Part shown: positions 55,073-63,912 of the stretch, in pieces | Layout: each line of letters starts with the position of its first letter | Numbering within the stretch: position 1 is the stretch's first letter | Assembly (NCBI RefSeq): GCF_014203555.1 | Contig: NZ_JACHJH010000003.1 | Span: 694,687-758,686, forward strand | DNA: 64,000 bases | Source of the DNA: Streptomyces olivoverticillatus | Lineage (GTDB): Bacteria > Actinomycetota > Actinomycetes > Streptomycetales > Streptomycetaceae | Reading direction: 5' to 3' | The notes under the pieces: model-generated | What the model was told of the DNA's origin: nothing | What the model saw: only the letters and a program-made list of their open reading frames with translations | Database searches by the model: none | Made by a program: the position numbers and the translations under genes

Positions 55073-55723
55073 TCAGCCCGCGCGGTTGCGGCGGCGTGCC
55101 AGCTCGTCGGCGGGGTTGTGGCCCACCAGCGTCTCGCCGGTGTCCACCCGCTCGCCGTGCAGCTGGGACAGCGCGCTCTCCACGTCGCGCCAGACGACGC
55201 CCACGGCGATCCCGAAGACGCCCTGGCCGCCCTGGAGGAGGTCGACGACCTCGTCGGGCGAGGTGCACTCGTAGACCGTGGCCCCGTCGCTCATCAGCGT
55301 CATCCGGGGCAGGTCGGCCATGCCCCGGGTCCGCAGGTGCTGGACCGCGGTGCGGATGTTCTGCAGGGAAACGCCGGTGTCCAGCAGCCGCTTGACGATC
55401 TTCAGGACGACGACGTCGCGGAAGCTGTACAGCCGCTGGCTGCCCGAGCCGTACGCCGGGCGCACGCTGGGCTCCACCAGGCCCGTACGCGCCCAGTAGT
55501 CGAGCTGCCGGTAGGTGATGCCGGCCGCGGCACATGCCGTCGGCCCGCGGTATCCGATGTCGTCGGGGCTCCCTGAGCCCTCGGAACCCTCGGCATAGTC
55601 GCTGTCCCGCCCCCTTTGCGTGGTCACCGCTGCCGCGGCGGGATGGCGGGGCGCCGGCTCGACCGTTCCCCCATGCAGCGGATACGGACTGCCTACCGCT
55701 GTACCGTCGCCCGTGCTTCTCAC
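55073..55723 (-). CDS. MerR family transcriptional regulator (Rv1830-like)
   Basis: This is a 216-residue MerR regulator. An unstructured N-terminus (about 1-55) is followed by the winged helix GYRGPTACAAAGITYRQLDYW. The RTGLVEPS and RLYSFRDVVVLKIVKRLLD segments are typical of the MerR type that flanks the bifunctional nuclease gene in actinobacteria (Mycobacterium Rv1830). A C-terminal part includes GVVWRDVESALSQLHGERVD. GTG 55723 has GGAGG upstream. Confidence 0.9.
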   Translation of the reverse strand: MRSTGDGTAVGSPYPLHGGTVEPAPRHPAAAAVTTQRGRDSDYAEGSEGSGSPDDIGYRGPTACAAAGITYRQLDYWARTGLVEPSVRPAYGSGSQRLYSFRDVVVLKIVKRLLDTGVSLQNIRTAVQHLRTRGMADLPRMTLMSDGATVYECTSPDEVVDLLQGGQGVFGIAVGVVWRDVESALSQLHGERVDTGETLVGHNPADELARRRNRAG

Positions 55724-55926
55724 GCCGACCTCCGTCCTTGACCTGCCTTCTCGACGGTAGGCAGTCGCTCGGGGTGCGTCAACGATCGCCACACTCGGCA
55801 CGCCGAGTGATAATCACCCTGAGAGTGGTTTTACGTGTCCCGGGATCGGGAAAGGCTACTCGAATGCGCCGTGGCGTCCCGGCACACGCCTGACAGGGCG
55901 TCCGCGTCCTGCCGACTGCGGGCGCC

Positions 55927-56400
55927 TCACTGGCTGTTGGTGCCGAAGTCCTCCGGCGAGATCTGGTCGAGGAACTCGCGGAACTTCTCCACCTCGTCCT
56001 CCTGCTCGTCCGGGATGGCGATGCCCGCGTCGTCCAGCACTCCGTCACTGCCGTAGATCGGCGTGCCGGTGCGCAGTGCAAGCGCTATGGCGTCGGAAGG
56101 CCTCGCGCTGACCTCCACCCCGCTGGCGAAGACCAGCTCCGCGTAGAACACGCCTTCGCGCAGATCCGTGATGCGGACCTCCGAGAGCTGCTGTCCGACC
56201 GCATCGAGCACGTCCTTGAAAAGGTCGTGGGTCAGCGGGCGGGCAGGCGCCATGCCCTGCTGGGCGAAGGCAATGGCCGTAGCCTCCCCCGGTCCGATCC
56301 AGATCGGGAGGTAACGGTCGCCTCCCACTTCCCGCAGGAGCACGATCGGCTGGTTTGAGGGCATTTCCACCCGGACACCCACGACATCGAGCTCGTTCAC
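55927..56400 (-). CDS. Bifunctional nuclease family protein (DUF151)
   Basis: This is a 157-residue protein with the BFN core: LDVVGVRVEMPSNQPIVLLRE, LPIWIGPGEATAIAFAQQG and RPSDAIALALRTGTPIY. The family includes plant nucleases (BFN) and mycobacterial Rv1829; the bacterial activity is not established. It lies between two MerR genes as in Mycobacterium. GTG 56400. Confidence 0.92.
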   Translation of the reverse strand: MNELDVVGVRVEMPSNQPIVLLREVGGDRYLPIWIGPGEATAIAFAQQGMAPARPLTHDLFKDVLDAVGQQLSEVRITDLREGVFYAELVFASGVEVSARPSDAIALALRTGTPIYGSDGVLDDAGIAIPDEQEDEVEKFREFLDQISPEDFGTNSQ

Positions 56401-56452
56401 ACAGCAACCCTAGGACGTGCCCGGCAGGTTTGGGTAGTCGGGCACCCGCCGG

Positions 56453-57232
56453 TCACTGTGTGCGCAGGTGCAGCGCGCTCTGTACGAGGGCGGCGTGCAG
56501 GCGTACGGACAGGGCGGCCAGCTCCCGGGCCGTGGCCTCGGCATGGGCCCTGGTCTGCGGATTACGGTGTCTGCGCAGGGGTGCGATCACTTGTTCGACC
56601 AACCCGGCCTCCCGGTCGGCCGCCGCCTTCATGGCGCGAAGATGCCGTGGTTCCAGGCCGAAACGGCCCAGGTCGGCGATGAGCTTGGCGACGGTCACGC
56701 AGTCGGCGTCGAATCCGCCGTCCGGGTGGGCGGCGACCAGGCCGTAGGACTCCCACTCCGCGAGCTCACCCTCGGTCGCCCCCGCGGTGGCCAGCAGCTC
56801 CTCCCGGCCGATCCGTGCGGCCGCGGGCCGCCCCGGCTCACCGTGGCCGGCGTCGGCGGCTCCGGCGGCAACCGCCTCGTCCGCAAGGTCGAGCACCTCG
56901 CGGGACTGTGCGGGGGTGGGCAGCTGGACCCGCTCGCCGCGGGCCATGGCGTCGAGATGCTCCCGGATCACTTTCAGCGGAAGATAGTGATCGCGCTGCA
57001 TCCGCAGCACGTATCCGAGCCGCTCCACGTCCACCGTGCTGAACTTGCGGTATCCGGACGGGGTGCGCTGCGGTTCCACCAGGCCCTCCGCCTCCAGGAA
57101 GCGGATCTTGGAGATGGTGACCTCGGGGAACTCCTCGCGCAGCAAGTTGAGCACCGTGCCGATGCTCACCAGCCGCCCTTCCGCACCGGCGGTACCGGAG
57201 GGCCCGGTACCGCCCGACGATGCTCGAAGCAT
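56453..57232 (-). CDS. ftsR: MerR family regulator FtsR-like (Rv1828 family)
   Basis: This is a 259-residue MerR. The winged helix reads SIGTVLNLLREEFPEVTISKIRFLEAEGLVEP. A variable linker (about 115-145) and a C-terminal dimerising region follow. This domain order and the neighbours (FHA protein upstream, BFN downstream) match the FtsR/Rv1828 family, which in Corynebacterium regulates ftsZ. ATG 57232. Confidence 0.9.
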   Translation of the reverse strand: MLRASSGGTGPSGTAGAEGRLVSIGTVLNLLREEFPEVTISKIRFLEAEGLVEPQRTPSGYRKFSTVDVERLGYVLRMQRDHYLPLKVIREHLDAMARGERVQLPTPAQSREVLDLADEAVAAGAADAGHGEPGRPAAARIGREELLATAGATEGELAEWESYGLVAAHPDGGFDADCVTVAKLIADLGRFGLEPRHLRAMKAAADREAGLVEQVIAPLRRHRNPQTRAHAEATARELAALSVRLHAALVQSALHLRTQ

Positions 57233-57276
57233 GGCCCTTCCCTTGGGATCCCCCCGGACGCCGGTCCGGGAGAGGG

Positions 57277-58065
57277 TCAGATGCCCCGCTGGCTGCCGAA
57301 GAAGACCAGACGGTACTTGCCGATCTGCACCTCGTCGCCGTTGGAGAGCGCGACCGAGTCGATCTGCTCGCGGTTGACGTAGGTGCCGTTGAGGCTGCCG
57401 ACGTCGGAGACCGTGAAGCTGCCGTCCTGGGCCCGGCGGAACTCGACGTGGCGCCGCGAGACGGTGACGTCGTCGAGGAAGATGTCGCTCTGCGGGTGCC
57501 GGCCCGCCGTGGTGACCTCCGCGTCCAGCAGGAAGCGGCTGCCGGAGTTGGGGCCGCGCCGGACGACCAGCAGCGCCGAGCCGAGCGGCAGTGCGTCGAC
57601 CGCCGCCTGGGCCTCGGGCGAGAGCGCCGGGATCGGCGTCTGGCCGGTGGTCTCCGAGTCATAGGCCTCGAGGCCGGAGATGGAGATGGTCGAGGTCGTC
57701 TCCGAGGCGCGCTCGGCGACCGCACCGGGCCGCAGCGGCGCACCGCAGTTGGAGCAGAACCGACTGGCCTCGGCGTTCCGGTGGCCACACCTCGTACAGA
57801 CCGGCAAGGCAAACCCTCCACCCGCACTTGAGGTTGCTGGTGCCCCGAAACCTATGCGCCCGGCCGTGGCAGGGTCAACAGAGGACGCGCCCTGTCCGCC
57901 CGGAATGTCTTCTCCGGGCGCGCCCGGCGCACCCAGCTGGTCGCGGAACAGGGGACGCCCTCCCTGGCTCCCCTCACCGCCTTCCACCGGCCGTGAGGCG
58001 CGGTGGCGCGCACTGCCGCCGTCCTGGCGTGCGCTCTTGCCGAACAACTTCGCAAACAACTTCAC
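57277..58065 (-). CDS. FHA domain protein, GarA/OdhI-like with zinc ribbon
   Basis: This is a 262-residue protein. A disordered N-terminus (1-85) comes first, then a zinc ribbon (Cys90, 93, 104 and 107). The phospho-acceptor motif ETTS (122-125) follows, and a C-terminal FHA domain (about 160-262) has GRHPQSDI, SRRH and NGTYV. In mycobacteria GarA and in corynebacteria OdhI, Ser/Thr kinases phosphorylate the ETTS Thr; the FHA domain then binds it, which controls 2-oxoglutarate dehydrogenase and glutamate metabolism. The zinc ribbon is an extra N-terminal module. GTG 58065 has a GGGGAA site. It heads the ftsR neighbourhood. Confidence 0.9.
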   Translation of the reverse strand: MKLFAKLFGKSARQDGGSARHRASRPVEGGEGSQGGRPLFRDQLGAPGAPGEDIPGGQGASSVDPATAGRIGFGAPATSSAGGGFALPVCTRCGHRNAEASRFCSNCGAPLRPGAVAERASETTSTISISGLEAYDSETTGQTPIPALSPEAQAAVDALPLGSALLVVRRGPNSGSRFLLDAEVTTAGRHPQSDIFLDDVTVSRRHVEFRRAQDGSFTVSDVGSLNGTYVNREQIDSVALSNGDEVQIGKYRLVFFGSQRGI

Positions 58066-58255
58066 GGGCGATTCCCCTTGACCGAAACAGACCCGCCCGT
58101 GGGGCAGGACAAACCCTTGCTGCACACACCGTCCGACCTGGACATCCCTACAACGTCCACGGTCGACAGACAGTTTCCATCACGCACCTCGAACTTGGTG
58201 CGCCGACCCCCCGCAACCTCCCGCCGTCCCCATGGGCCCCGCACGAGCGCCCGAT

Positions 58256-59266
58256 TCACTGCGATGACGACCGAGCGTAGTCAGGCCGCTTCGCCGGGCG
58301 CAAGGCGTCCACAATGATCTTCTCAGACCGGGACACGCTGACCGCGGCCTGCTCCTTCTCCAGAGTCTGCACCACTCCGCCAGGGATGTTCAGCGCGGGC
58401 TCCAGGTCCTGAGGCTTGCCGATGACCTTGAACTTATAGGGCTGCGAGACCTTTTTGCCATCGATCTCCACGTTTCCGGCGGAGCCGGAGAAATAGGTGT
58501 CGGCGACGACCCGCACATCGTTGATCTGGATCGCCTCGGCGCCGGCGGCCCGCAGCTCCTGGATCGTGTCGAGCAGCTTGTCCGACTCGACCGCCCCCTT
58601 GCTGTCGCTCACCGTGAGCTCGATGCCCGGCCCCTGCGCGGCGACGGTGCCCGCGAGCACGGCGAGTTGCTCCTCTTTCTGCGCGGTCTGCTTGCGCGCC
58701 TCGGCAGCCTGGTTGGAGCTGCTCTCCAGCTGCGTCCGCTGGCTCTCCAGCCGCCGCTTCTCATCGTCGAGCCGCTTGGTGCGGTTGTCGAGCTCGTCGA
58801 GGATCCGTACCAGGTCCTCCTGCCGGGCACCGCGCAGGGCGCTGTTGTCGCTGGTGGACCGGACCTGGATCGCCAGGCCCAGGCCGAGCACGCACAGCAG
58901 CAGCGCGACGGTGAGCTGGGCCCGCGTCAACCTCGGCGGCCACAGTCCGTTCACCAGGCGTTGACGTCCCGTCAACGGCTCGGCTTCGGGGGCCTCATCC
59001 GATGGCGGGACGGCACCGGGTGCGGGCGTCTCCTCGGCGGCAGGACCGGCCTTCGGCTCGGGCCGCTGGCGCTCGGCCCCTTCACCTTCCGCGGCGGACC
59101 CGGGCTCGGAGGGCTGCTCCCCCGGCCCGTTTTCCGGCTTGTCTTCCGCCTTGTCCTCAGGCTTGATTTCCGGCTTGCCTTCAGGCCCGGTGGGCTTCGC
59201 CGGCTCCTCGGCCGGGTCCGGCTTTCCGGGCTTGTCCGGAGTGTCGTCTGTGCTCATCGGTCTCAC
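58256..59266 (-). CDS. DUF881 protein (second of pair)
   Basis: This is about 336 residues. A very acidic Pro/Lys/Glu-rich cytoplasmic part (about 1-110) is followed by one transmembrane helix (LTVALLLCVLGLGLAIQV). A coiled coil (DEKRRLESQRTQLESSSNQ) and the DUF881 fold (GPGIELTVSDSKG and AGAEAIQINDVRVV) complete it. Function unknown; the family is conserved beside the small basic protein and near cell-division/growth genes. GTG 59266 overlaps the sbp stop (GTGA); ATG 59257 is also possible. Confidence 0.9.
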   Translation of the reverse strand: MRPMSTDDTPDKPGKPDPAEEPAKPTGPEGKPEIKPEDKAEDKPENGPGEQPSEPGSAAEGEGAERQRPEPKAGPAAEETPAPGAVPPSDEAPEAEPLTGRQRLVNGLWPPRLTRAQLTVALLLCVLGLGLAIQVRSTSDNSALRGARQEDLVRILDELDNRTKRLDDEKRRLESQRTQLESSSNQAAEARKQTAQKEEQLAVLAGTVAAQGPGIELTVSDSKGAVESDKLLDTIQELRAAGAEAIQINDVRVVADTYFSGSAGNVEIDGKKVSQPYKFKVIGKPQDLEPALNIPGGVVQTLEKEQAAVSVSRSEKIIVDALRPAKRPDYARSSSQ

Positions 59267-59595
59267 GCCCGGAATACGTGCCGCCGGATGGCGGCCGCGT
59301 TGGAGAAGATTCGGATGCCCAGGACGACCACGACACCGGTGGACAACTGCGCGCCGACGCCCAGCTTGTCGCCGAGGAAGACGATCAGCGCGGCCACCAC
59401 CACATTGGAGAGGAAGGACACGACGAAGACCTTGTCGTCGAAGATCCCGTCCAGCATGGCCCGCAGGCCGCCGAAGACCGCGTCCAGCGCCGCGACGACG
59501 GCGATGGGAAGGTAGGGCTCGACCGCCGTCGGCACCACGGGGCGGACGACCAGTCCGACCACCACTCCCACGATGAGGCCCAATACGGCGATCAC
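59263..59595 (-). CDS. Small basic family protein (DUF1290)
   Basis: This is a 110-residue membrane protein with 3-4 hydrophobic helices (LGLIVGVVVGLVVRPVVPT, LPIAVVAALDAVFGGLRA, VVAALIVFLGDKLGVGAQLS) and a basic end (RRHVFRA). The DUF1290 family is conserved between two DUF881 genes in Firmicutes and actinobacteria and is linked with division. GTG 59595 overlaps the upstream DUF881 gene by four bases. Confidence 0.92.
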   Translation of the reverse strand: MIAVLGLIVGVVVGLVVRPVVPTAVEPYLPIAVVAALDAVFGGLRAMLDGIFDDKVFVVSFLSNVVVAALIVFLGDKLGVGAQLSTGVVVVLGIRIFSNAAAIRRHVFRA

Positions 59596-60473
59596 GATGT
59601 GCCCTTCTCTGGCTTTGCGGTTCGTACGGTCAGACTCGGCGCGGCCGGCAGCCGGACCTCGCCCTCGGCGGAAATGCTCGCGCGGATCCCGTAGTTCTGC
59701 TGCAGAACATGCAGGTACTGTCCGTCGACGCTGTCCTGGAAAGTGGTGCTCAGCCGCTGGCCGTCCCCGATCGCCAGCACCGTGTACGGCGGCACCAGTG
59801 GCCTGTTGTCGACCAGTATGGCGTCACCCGCGGCCCTGATCGCGGACAGCGCGGTCAACCGCTGGCCGTTGATCGCGATCGCTTCCGCCCCGGACTGCCA
59901 CAGGCCGTTGACGATGCGCTGCATGTCACGGTCGCGCACCCGGCCGGTGTCGGAGAAGCCGCTGCTCTCGCGCGGCCCGCCGCCGCTGGTCTTCGCCTGT
60001 TTTGCGTCATCTACAACTACTTTGACCCCGGGCCCCTGCACGGGGGTGGCCCCGGCGAGCAGGGACACCAACTCCGCCTTGTCCCCGCCGTGTTTCCGCA
60101 GCGCGTCACGCTGCTGCGTGCCGACCGAGTCGCGCAGGGTGTCGACGTTCTTCTGCAGCGAGTCCGCGGCCGCGGTCTCCGCCTCGATGCGGTGGATCAG
60201 CTGCTGGCGCTCCTTGGCCAGCGTCGGTGCCGATATCTGCGCCTGCGCGGCCCCCAGCGTCACCACCACCGCAGCGAGCAGCAGCGCCGCCGCCAGCCCC
60301 AACTTGGCCCGCAGTGTGCTCGGCAGGCCCTTGCCGCCCTCGGCACGCCGGGCCGCTGCCTGCGCGTAGCCGTCGTCGAGGCTGTGGTCCATCACATTGG
60401 TCAGCAGCCACATCGAGGCATCGGGGCGCGGCGGAGGCGACGGGGTGCTCCGAACGGGGGGCTGCTGCGACAT
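59592..60473 (-). CDS. DUF881 protein (first of pair)
   Basis: This is a 293-residue protein. One transmembrane helix (LGLAAALLLAAVVVTLGAAQ) follows a short cytoplasmic part (MWLLTNVMDHSLDDGYAQAAARR). A coiled coil and the DUF881 fold (GPGVKVVVDD and GAEAIAINGQRLTALSAIR) follow. ATG 60473 was chosen (SQQPPVR); ATG 60482 three codons earlier is possible. No strong ribosome site is visible at either. It is coupled to sbp by a GTGA overlap. Confidence 0.9.
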   Translation of the reverse strand: MSQQPPVRSTPSPPPRPDASMWLLTNVMDHSLDDGYAQAAARRAEGGKGLPSTLRAKLGLAAALLLAAVVVTLGAAQAQISAPTLAKERQQLIHRIEAETAAADSLQKNVDTLRDSVGTQQRDALRKHGGDKAELVSLLAGATPVQGPGVKVVVDDAKQAKTSGGGPRESSGFSDTGRVRDRDMQRIVNGLWQSGAEAIAINGQRLTALSAIRAAGDAILVDNRPLVPPYTVLAIGDGQRLSTTFQDSVDGQYLHVLQQNYGIRASISAEGEVRLPAAPSLTVRTAKPEKGTS

Positions 60474-60602
60474 GCCGCACATCGTCGCACGTCGGGGGCG
60501 TCCTCTCCCAATGGCCCCACCGGCGTGCCGGATCCGGGACGGAACCGGGACAATCCGATGGGCGGAAGAGGACGCCCCCGCGGGGTCCTGCTCGAACCCT
60601 TG

Positions 60603-63098
60603 TCAGCGGCCGGCGCCGTCCACCACTGCCGACCATTCGTCGAGCAGCGCCTGGGCGGAAGCGTCGTCGGGACCCTCGGCCCACAGATGCGTCACGGCCT
60701 CCGCCGGGTCCGGCAGCACCATCACCCAGCGGCCGTCGGCTTCGACCACCCGCACACCGTCGGTGGTGTCCACCGAGCGATCGCCCGCGGCCTCCACCAC
60801 ATGCCGCATGACCAGGCCCTTGACCGCCCACGGTGTGGCCAGGTCCCGCCGCAGCACGTGCGCCCTGGGGATACGGGCGTCTATCTGGCTCAGCGTGAGC
60901 TGGGTACGGGCAACCAGGCCGATCAGCCGTACGAACGCCGCCGTGCCGTCGAAGACGCTGCTGAACTCCGGGATGATGAAGCCGCCCCGCCCGTCCCCGC
61001 CGAAGATGGTCGACTCGGCACGGCCGACCCGGGTCAGGTCGTCCGGCGACGTCGTCGTCCACTCCACCTGGGTGCCGTGGTAGGCGGCCACCTGCTCGGC
61101 GATCCGGGTCGTGGTCACCGGCAGCGCCACCCGCCCGCTGCGCCGCTCGGCGGCGACCAGGTCGAGCAGCACCAGCAGGGCCCGGTCGTCCTCGACGATC
61201 CGGCCGCGCTCGTCCACCAGGGAGATGCGCTCGCCGACGGGGTCGAACCGCACCCCGAACGCCGCCCGGGCGGAGGCGACGATCTCCCCGAGCCGGACCA
61301 GCCCGGACCGGCGGGCGTCGGCCGTCTCGGTCGGGCGCGCCTCGTCGAGGCCGGGGTTGATGGTGAGCGCGTCCACGCCGAGCCTGCCCAGGAGGCTGGG
61401 CAGAACGAGCCCCGCACTGCCGTTGGACGCGTCGACGACGACCTTGAGGCCCGCCTCGGCGACTCCGGTGGTGTCCACGGAGCGCAGCAGCGAGCCGGTG
61501 TACGAGTCGTAGACGCTGGACGGGAAGGAGAGGTCGCCGATCTCGCCGGGGAAGGCTCGTCGGTACTCCTGTCGCGCGTAAACCCGGTCGAGCTTGCGCT
61601 GACCGGCCTGGGAGAGGTCGGCACCCCGCTCGTCGAGGAACATGATGTCGACCGAGTCCGGCACCCCGGGCGACGTACGGATCATGATGCCGCCCGCGCT
61701 GCCGCGCGCGGTCTGCTGGCGGGCCACCGGCAGCGGTACGTTCTCCAGATCCCGGACGTCGATGGCGCTGGCCTGCAGGGCCGAGATCACCGCGCGCTTG
61801 AGCGCCCGGGCGCCTCGGGAGTGGTCACGCGCCGTGGTGACGGTCGCGCCCTTCTTCAGCGTGGTGGCGTAGGCACCCGCGAGGCGTACGGCCAGCTCGG
61901 GGGTGATCTCCACATTGAGGATGCCGGAGACTCCCCGGGCGCCGAACAGGTGGGCCTGGCCGCGGGATTCCCAGATGACCGAGGTGTTGACGAACGCACC
62001 CGCCTCGATGGTCTTGAAGGGATAGACCCGGACGTTGCCCTGAATAATCGATTCCTCACCGACGAGGCACTCATCGCCGATGACGGCTCCGTCCTCGATC
62101 CGGGCGGCCCGCATGATGTCGGTGTTCTTGCCGATGACGCAGCCGCGCAAATTGCTCTGCTGGCCGACGTAGACGTTGTCGTGGACCACGGCCTTGTGCA
62201 GGAAGGCACCGCTCTTGACGACCACGTTGGAGCCGACGATGGTGTGCTCGCGGATCTCGGCCCCGGCTTCGACCTTCGCGTAGTCACCGATGTAGAGCGG
62301 TCCGCGCAGCACGGCGTCGGAGTGCACCTCGGCGCCCTCGGCGACCCATACGCCCGGCGAGATCTCGAAGCCGTCTATGTCGACGTCGACCTTGCCTTCG
62401 AGGACGTCCGCCTGGGCCTTGACGTAGCTCTCATGGGTGCCGACGTCTTCCCAGTAGCCCTCGGCCACATAGCCGTAGATCGGCTTGCCTTCCTTCATCA
62501 ACTGCGGGAAGACGTCACCCGACCAGTCGACCGGCACATCGGCCTGGACGTAGTCGAAGACCTCCGGCTCCATGACGTAGATGCCGGTGTTCACCGTGTC
62601 GGAGAAGACCTGGCCCCAGGTGGGCTTCTCGAGGAAGCGCTCGACCCTGCCCCCTTCGTCGACGATGGTGATGCCGAATTCCAGAGGATTGGGAACCCTG
62701 GTGAGACAGACGGTGACGAGGGCGCCCTTCTCCTTGTGGAAACGGATCAGGTCGGTCAGGTCGAAATCGGTGAGGGCGTCTCCGGAGATGACCAGGAAGG
62801 CATCGTCCTTGAGCGCCTCTTCTGCGTTCTTGACGCTGCCCGCGGTGCCGAGTGGCTTTTCCTCGTTGGCATAGGTGAGCTCCATGCCCAGTTCTTCGCC
62901 GTCACCGAAGTAGTTCTTGACGAGCGAGGCGAGGAACTGCACGGTCACCACGGTCTCGGTGAGCCCATGCCGCTTGAGCAGACGCAGCACATGCTCCATG
63001 ATCGGCCGGTTGGCCACCGGCAGGAGCGGCTTGGGCATGCTCGAGGTCATGGGGCGAAGGCGGGTGCCTTCGCCGCCGGCCATCACGACGGCCTTCAT
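60603..63098 (-). CDS. Nucleotidyltransferase fused to a degenerate phosphohexomutase domain
   Basis: This is an 831-residue protein. A GDP-mannose pyrophosphorylase-type nucleotidyltransferase ([17 protein letters not shown], about 1-235) comes first. A left-handed beta-helix (about 240-360) with hexapeptide repeats follows. A phosphoglucomutase/phosphomannomutase-like region (about 380-831) closes it. In that region the catalytic loop TASHNP is RTSPGVP (around Ser476), the metal loop DGDxDR is DPVGER (619-624) and GGExSG is GGDGRGG (about 699-705). The mutase half is therefore probably inactive. It should make nucleotide-activated sugars. ATG 63098, with AAGGAGG upstream. Confidence 0.88.
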   Translation of the reverse strand: MKAVVMAGGEGTRLRPMTSSMPKPLLPVANRPIMEHVLRLLKRHGLTETVVTVQFLASLVKNYFGDGEELGMELTYANEEKPLGTAGSVKNAEEALKDDAFLVISGDALTDFDLTDLIRFHKEKGALVTVCLTRVPNPLEFGITIVDEGGRVERFLEKPTWGQVFSDTVNTGIYVMEPEVFDYVQADVPVDWSGDVFPQLMKEGKPIYGYVAEGYWEDVGTHESYVKAQADVLEGKVDVDIDGFEISPGVWVAEGAEVHSDAVLRGPLYIGDYAKVEAGAEIREHTIVGSNVVVKSGAFLHKAVVHDNVYVGQQSNLRGCVIGKNTDIMRAARIEDGAVIGDECLVGEESIIQGNVRVYPFKTIEAGAFVNTSVIWESRGQAHLFGARGVSGILNVEITPELAVRLAGAYATTLKKGATVTTARDHSRGARALKRAVISALQASAIDVRDLENVPLPVARQQTARGSAGGIMIRTSPGVPDSVDIMFLDERGADLSQAGQRKLDRVYARQEYRRAFPGEIGDLSFPSSVYDSYTGSLLRSVDTTGVAEAGLKVVVDASNGSAGLVLPSLLGRLGVDALTINPGLDEARPTETADARRSGLVRLGEIVASARAAFGVRFDPVGERISLVDERGRIVEDDRALLVLLDLVAAERRSGRVALPVTTTRIAEQVAAYHGTQVEWTTTSPDDLTRVGRAESTIFGGDGRGGFIIPEFSSVFDGTAAFVRLIGLVARTQLTLSQIDARIPRAHVLRRDLATPWAVKGLVMRHVVEAAGDRSVDTTDGVRVVEADGRWVMVLPDPAEAVTHLWAEGPDDASAQALLDEWSAVVDGAGR

Positions 63099-63175
63099 GT
63101 CGGAAGCGTCCTCCTTGAGAGACGACGGTCATGCCGACTTCACGCCCGCTAAGGCCCTGGTCTACGGCGGCGAGG

Positions 63176-63766
63176 TCAGTCGGCCGTGGTGTCCGCCCTG
63201 ACAAGTCGGCGGACCTGAACCACGTAGAGGATCCCTGCCCACCAATAGAGGGTTGTACCCCATCCGGCGAACGCCCATCCGAAAATGGCGGCGAGCGAGG
63301 GCAACCAGCCGTGTCCATCACTGAGAAGCAGCAACGGGAACGCGTACATCAGGTTGAAGGTGGCGGCCTTGCCAAGGAAGTTCACCTGCGGCGGCGGATA
63401 GCCGTGGCGCCTCAGAATCCACACCATGACCAGCAGCATCGCCTCGCGGGCGAGCAGTGCGCCGGTCAGCCAGAGCGGAAGGATCCCCCGCCAGGTGAGG
63501 CCGAACAGGGTGGACAGCACATAGAGCCGGTCGGCTGCAGGGTCGAGCAGCCGGCCGAGGTTGCTGATCTGATTCCAGCGCCTGGCGAGCTTTCCGTCGA
63601 GGTAGTCGCTGACCCCGCTGAGGGCCAGGACGAGGAGGGCCCAGCCGTCCTGCTCCTGGAGAATCAGCCACAGGAAGAGGGGAACGCCGACGAGCCGCGC
63701 CATGCTGAGGATGTTCGGGATGGTGAGGACGCGGTCGGTATGGACGCGCGTCTCCTGGACCTCCAC
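63176..63766 (-). CDS. CDP-alcohol phosphatidyltransferase family protein
   Basis: This is a 196-residue membrane enzyme. The family motif D-G-x2-A-R-x8-G-x3-D-x3-D reads DGKLARRWNQISNLGRLLD followed by PAAD. About five membrane segments follow. It transfers a phosphatidyl group from CDP-diacylglycerol to an alcohol (for example in PG or cardiolipin synthesis); the exact alcohol is unclear. Its place next to the ManC-like gene and DUF881 pair matches the Mycobacterium pgsA2 position. I chose GTG 63766 (GGAGG upstream). Confidence 0.9.
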   Translation of the reverse strand: MEVQETRVHTDRVLTIPNILSMARLVGVPLFLWLILQEQDGWALLVLALSGVSDYLDGKLARRWNQISNLGRLLDPAADRLYVLSTLFGLTWRGILPLWLTGALLAREAMLLVMVWILRRHGYPPPQVNFLGKAATFNLMYAFPLLLLSDGHGWLPSLAAIFGWAFAGWGTTLYWWAGILYVVQVRRLVRADTTAD

Positions 63767-63856
63767 CCGGGGGCCTCCTATGGGAAATGTGCGGACGATT
63801 CCCCCCGACTTTACCCTCCGGCGTCCCGCCACCGGGGCGAGGGGCCCGGAAATGCG

Positions 63857-63903
63857 AAAAAGCCCCGACGAAGACCGGAATCGGTCCCCATCGGGGCTTT
63901 CTC
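63857..63903 (-). terminator. rRNA operon terminator (nested bidirectional hairpin)
   Basis: An outer stem AGCCCCGA/TCGGGGCT encloses an inner GACCG-GAAT-CGGTC hairpin. On the minus strand a CTTTTT tract follows (63856-63861 region), so this is a canonical Rho-independent terminator just past the 5S rRNA. The plus-strand side also shows a T-rich tail. Confidence 0.85.
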
Positions 63904-63912
63904 TTACAATTA

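Noticed and set aside
59709..63152. Long plus-strand open frame (over 1100 codons) antisense to the nucleotidyltransferase and DUF881 genes
   Set aside because: Same cause: it mirrors the real genes on the minus strand and shows no domain.
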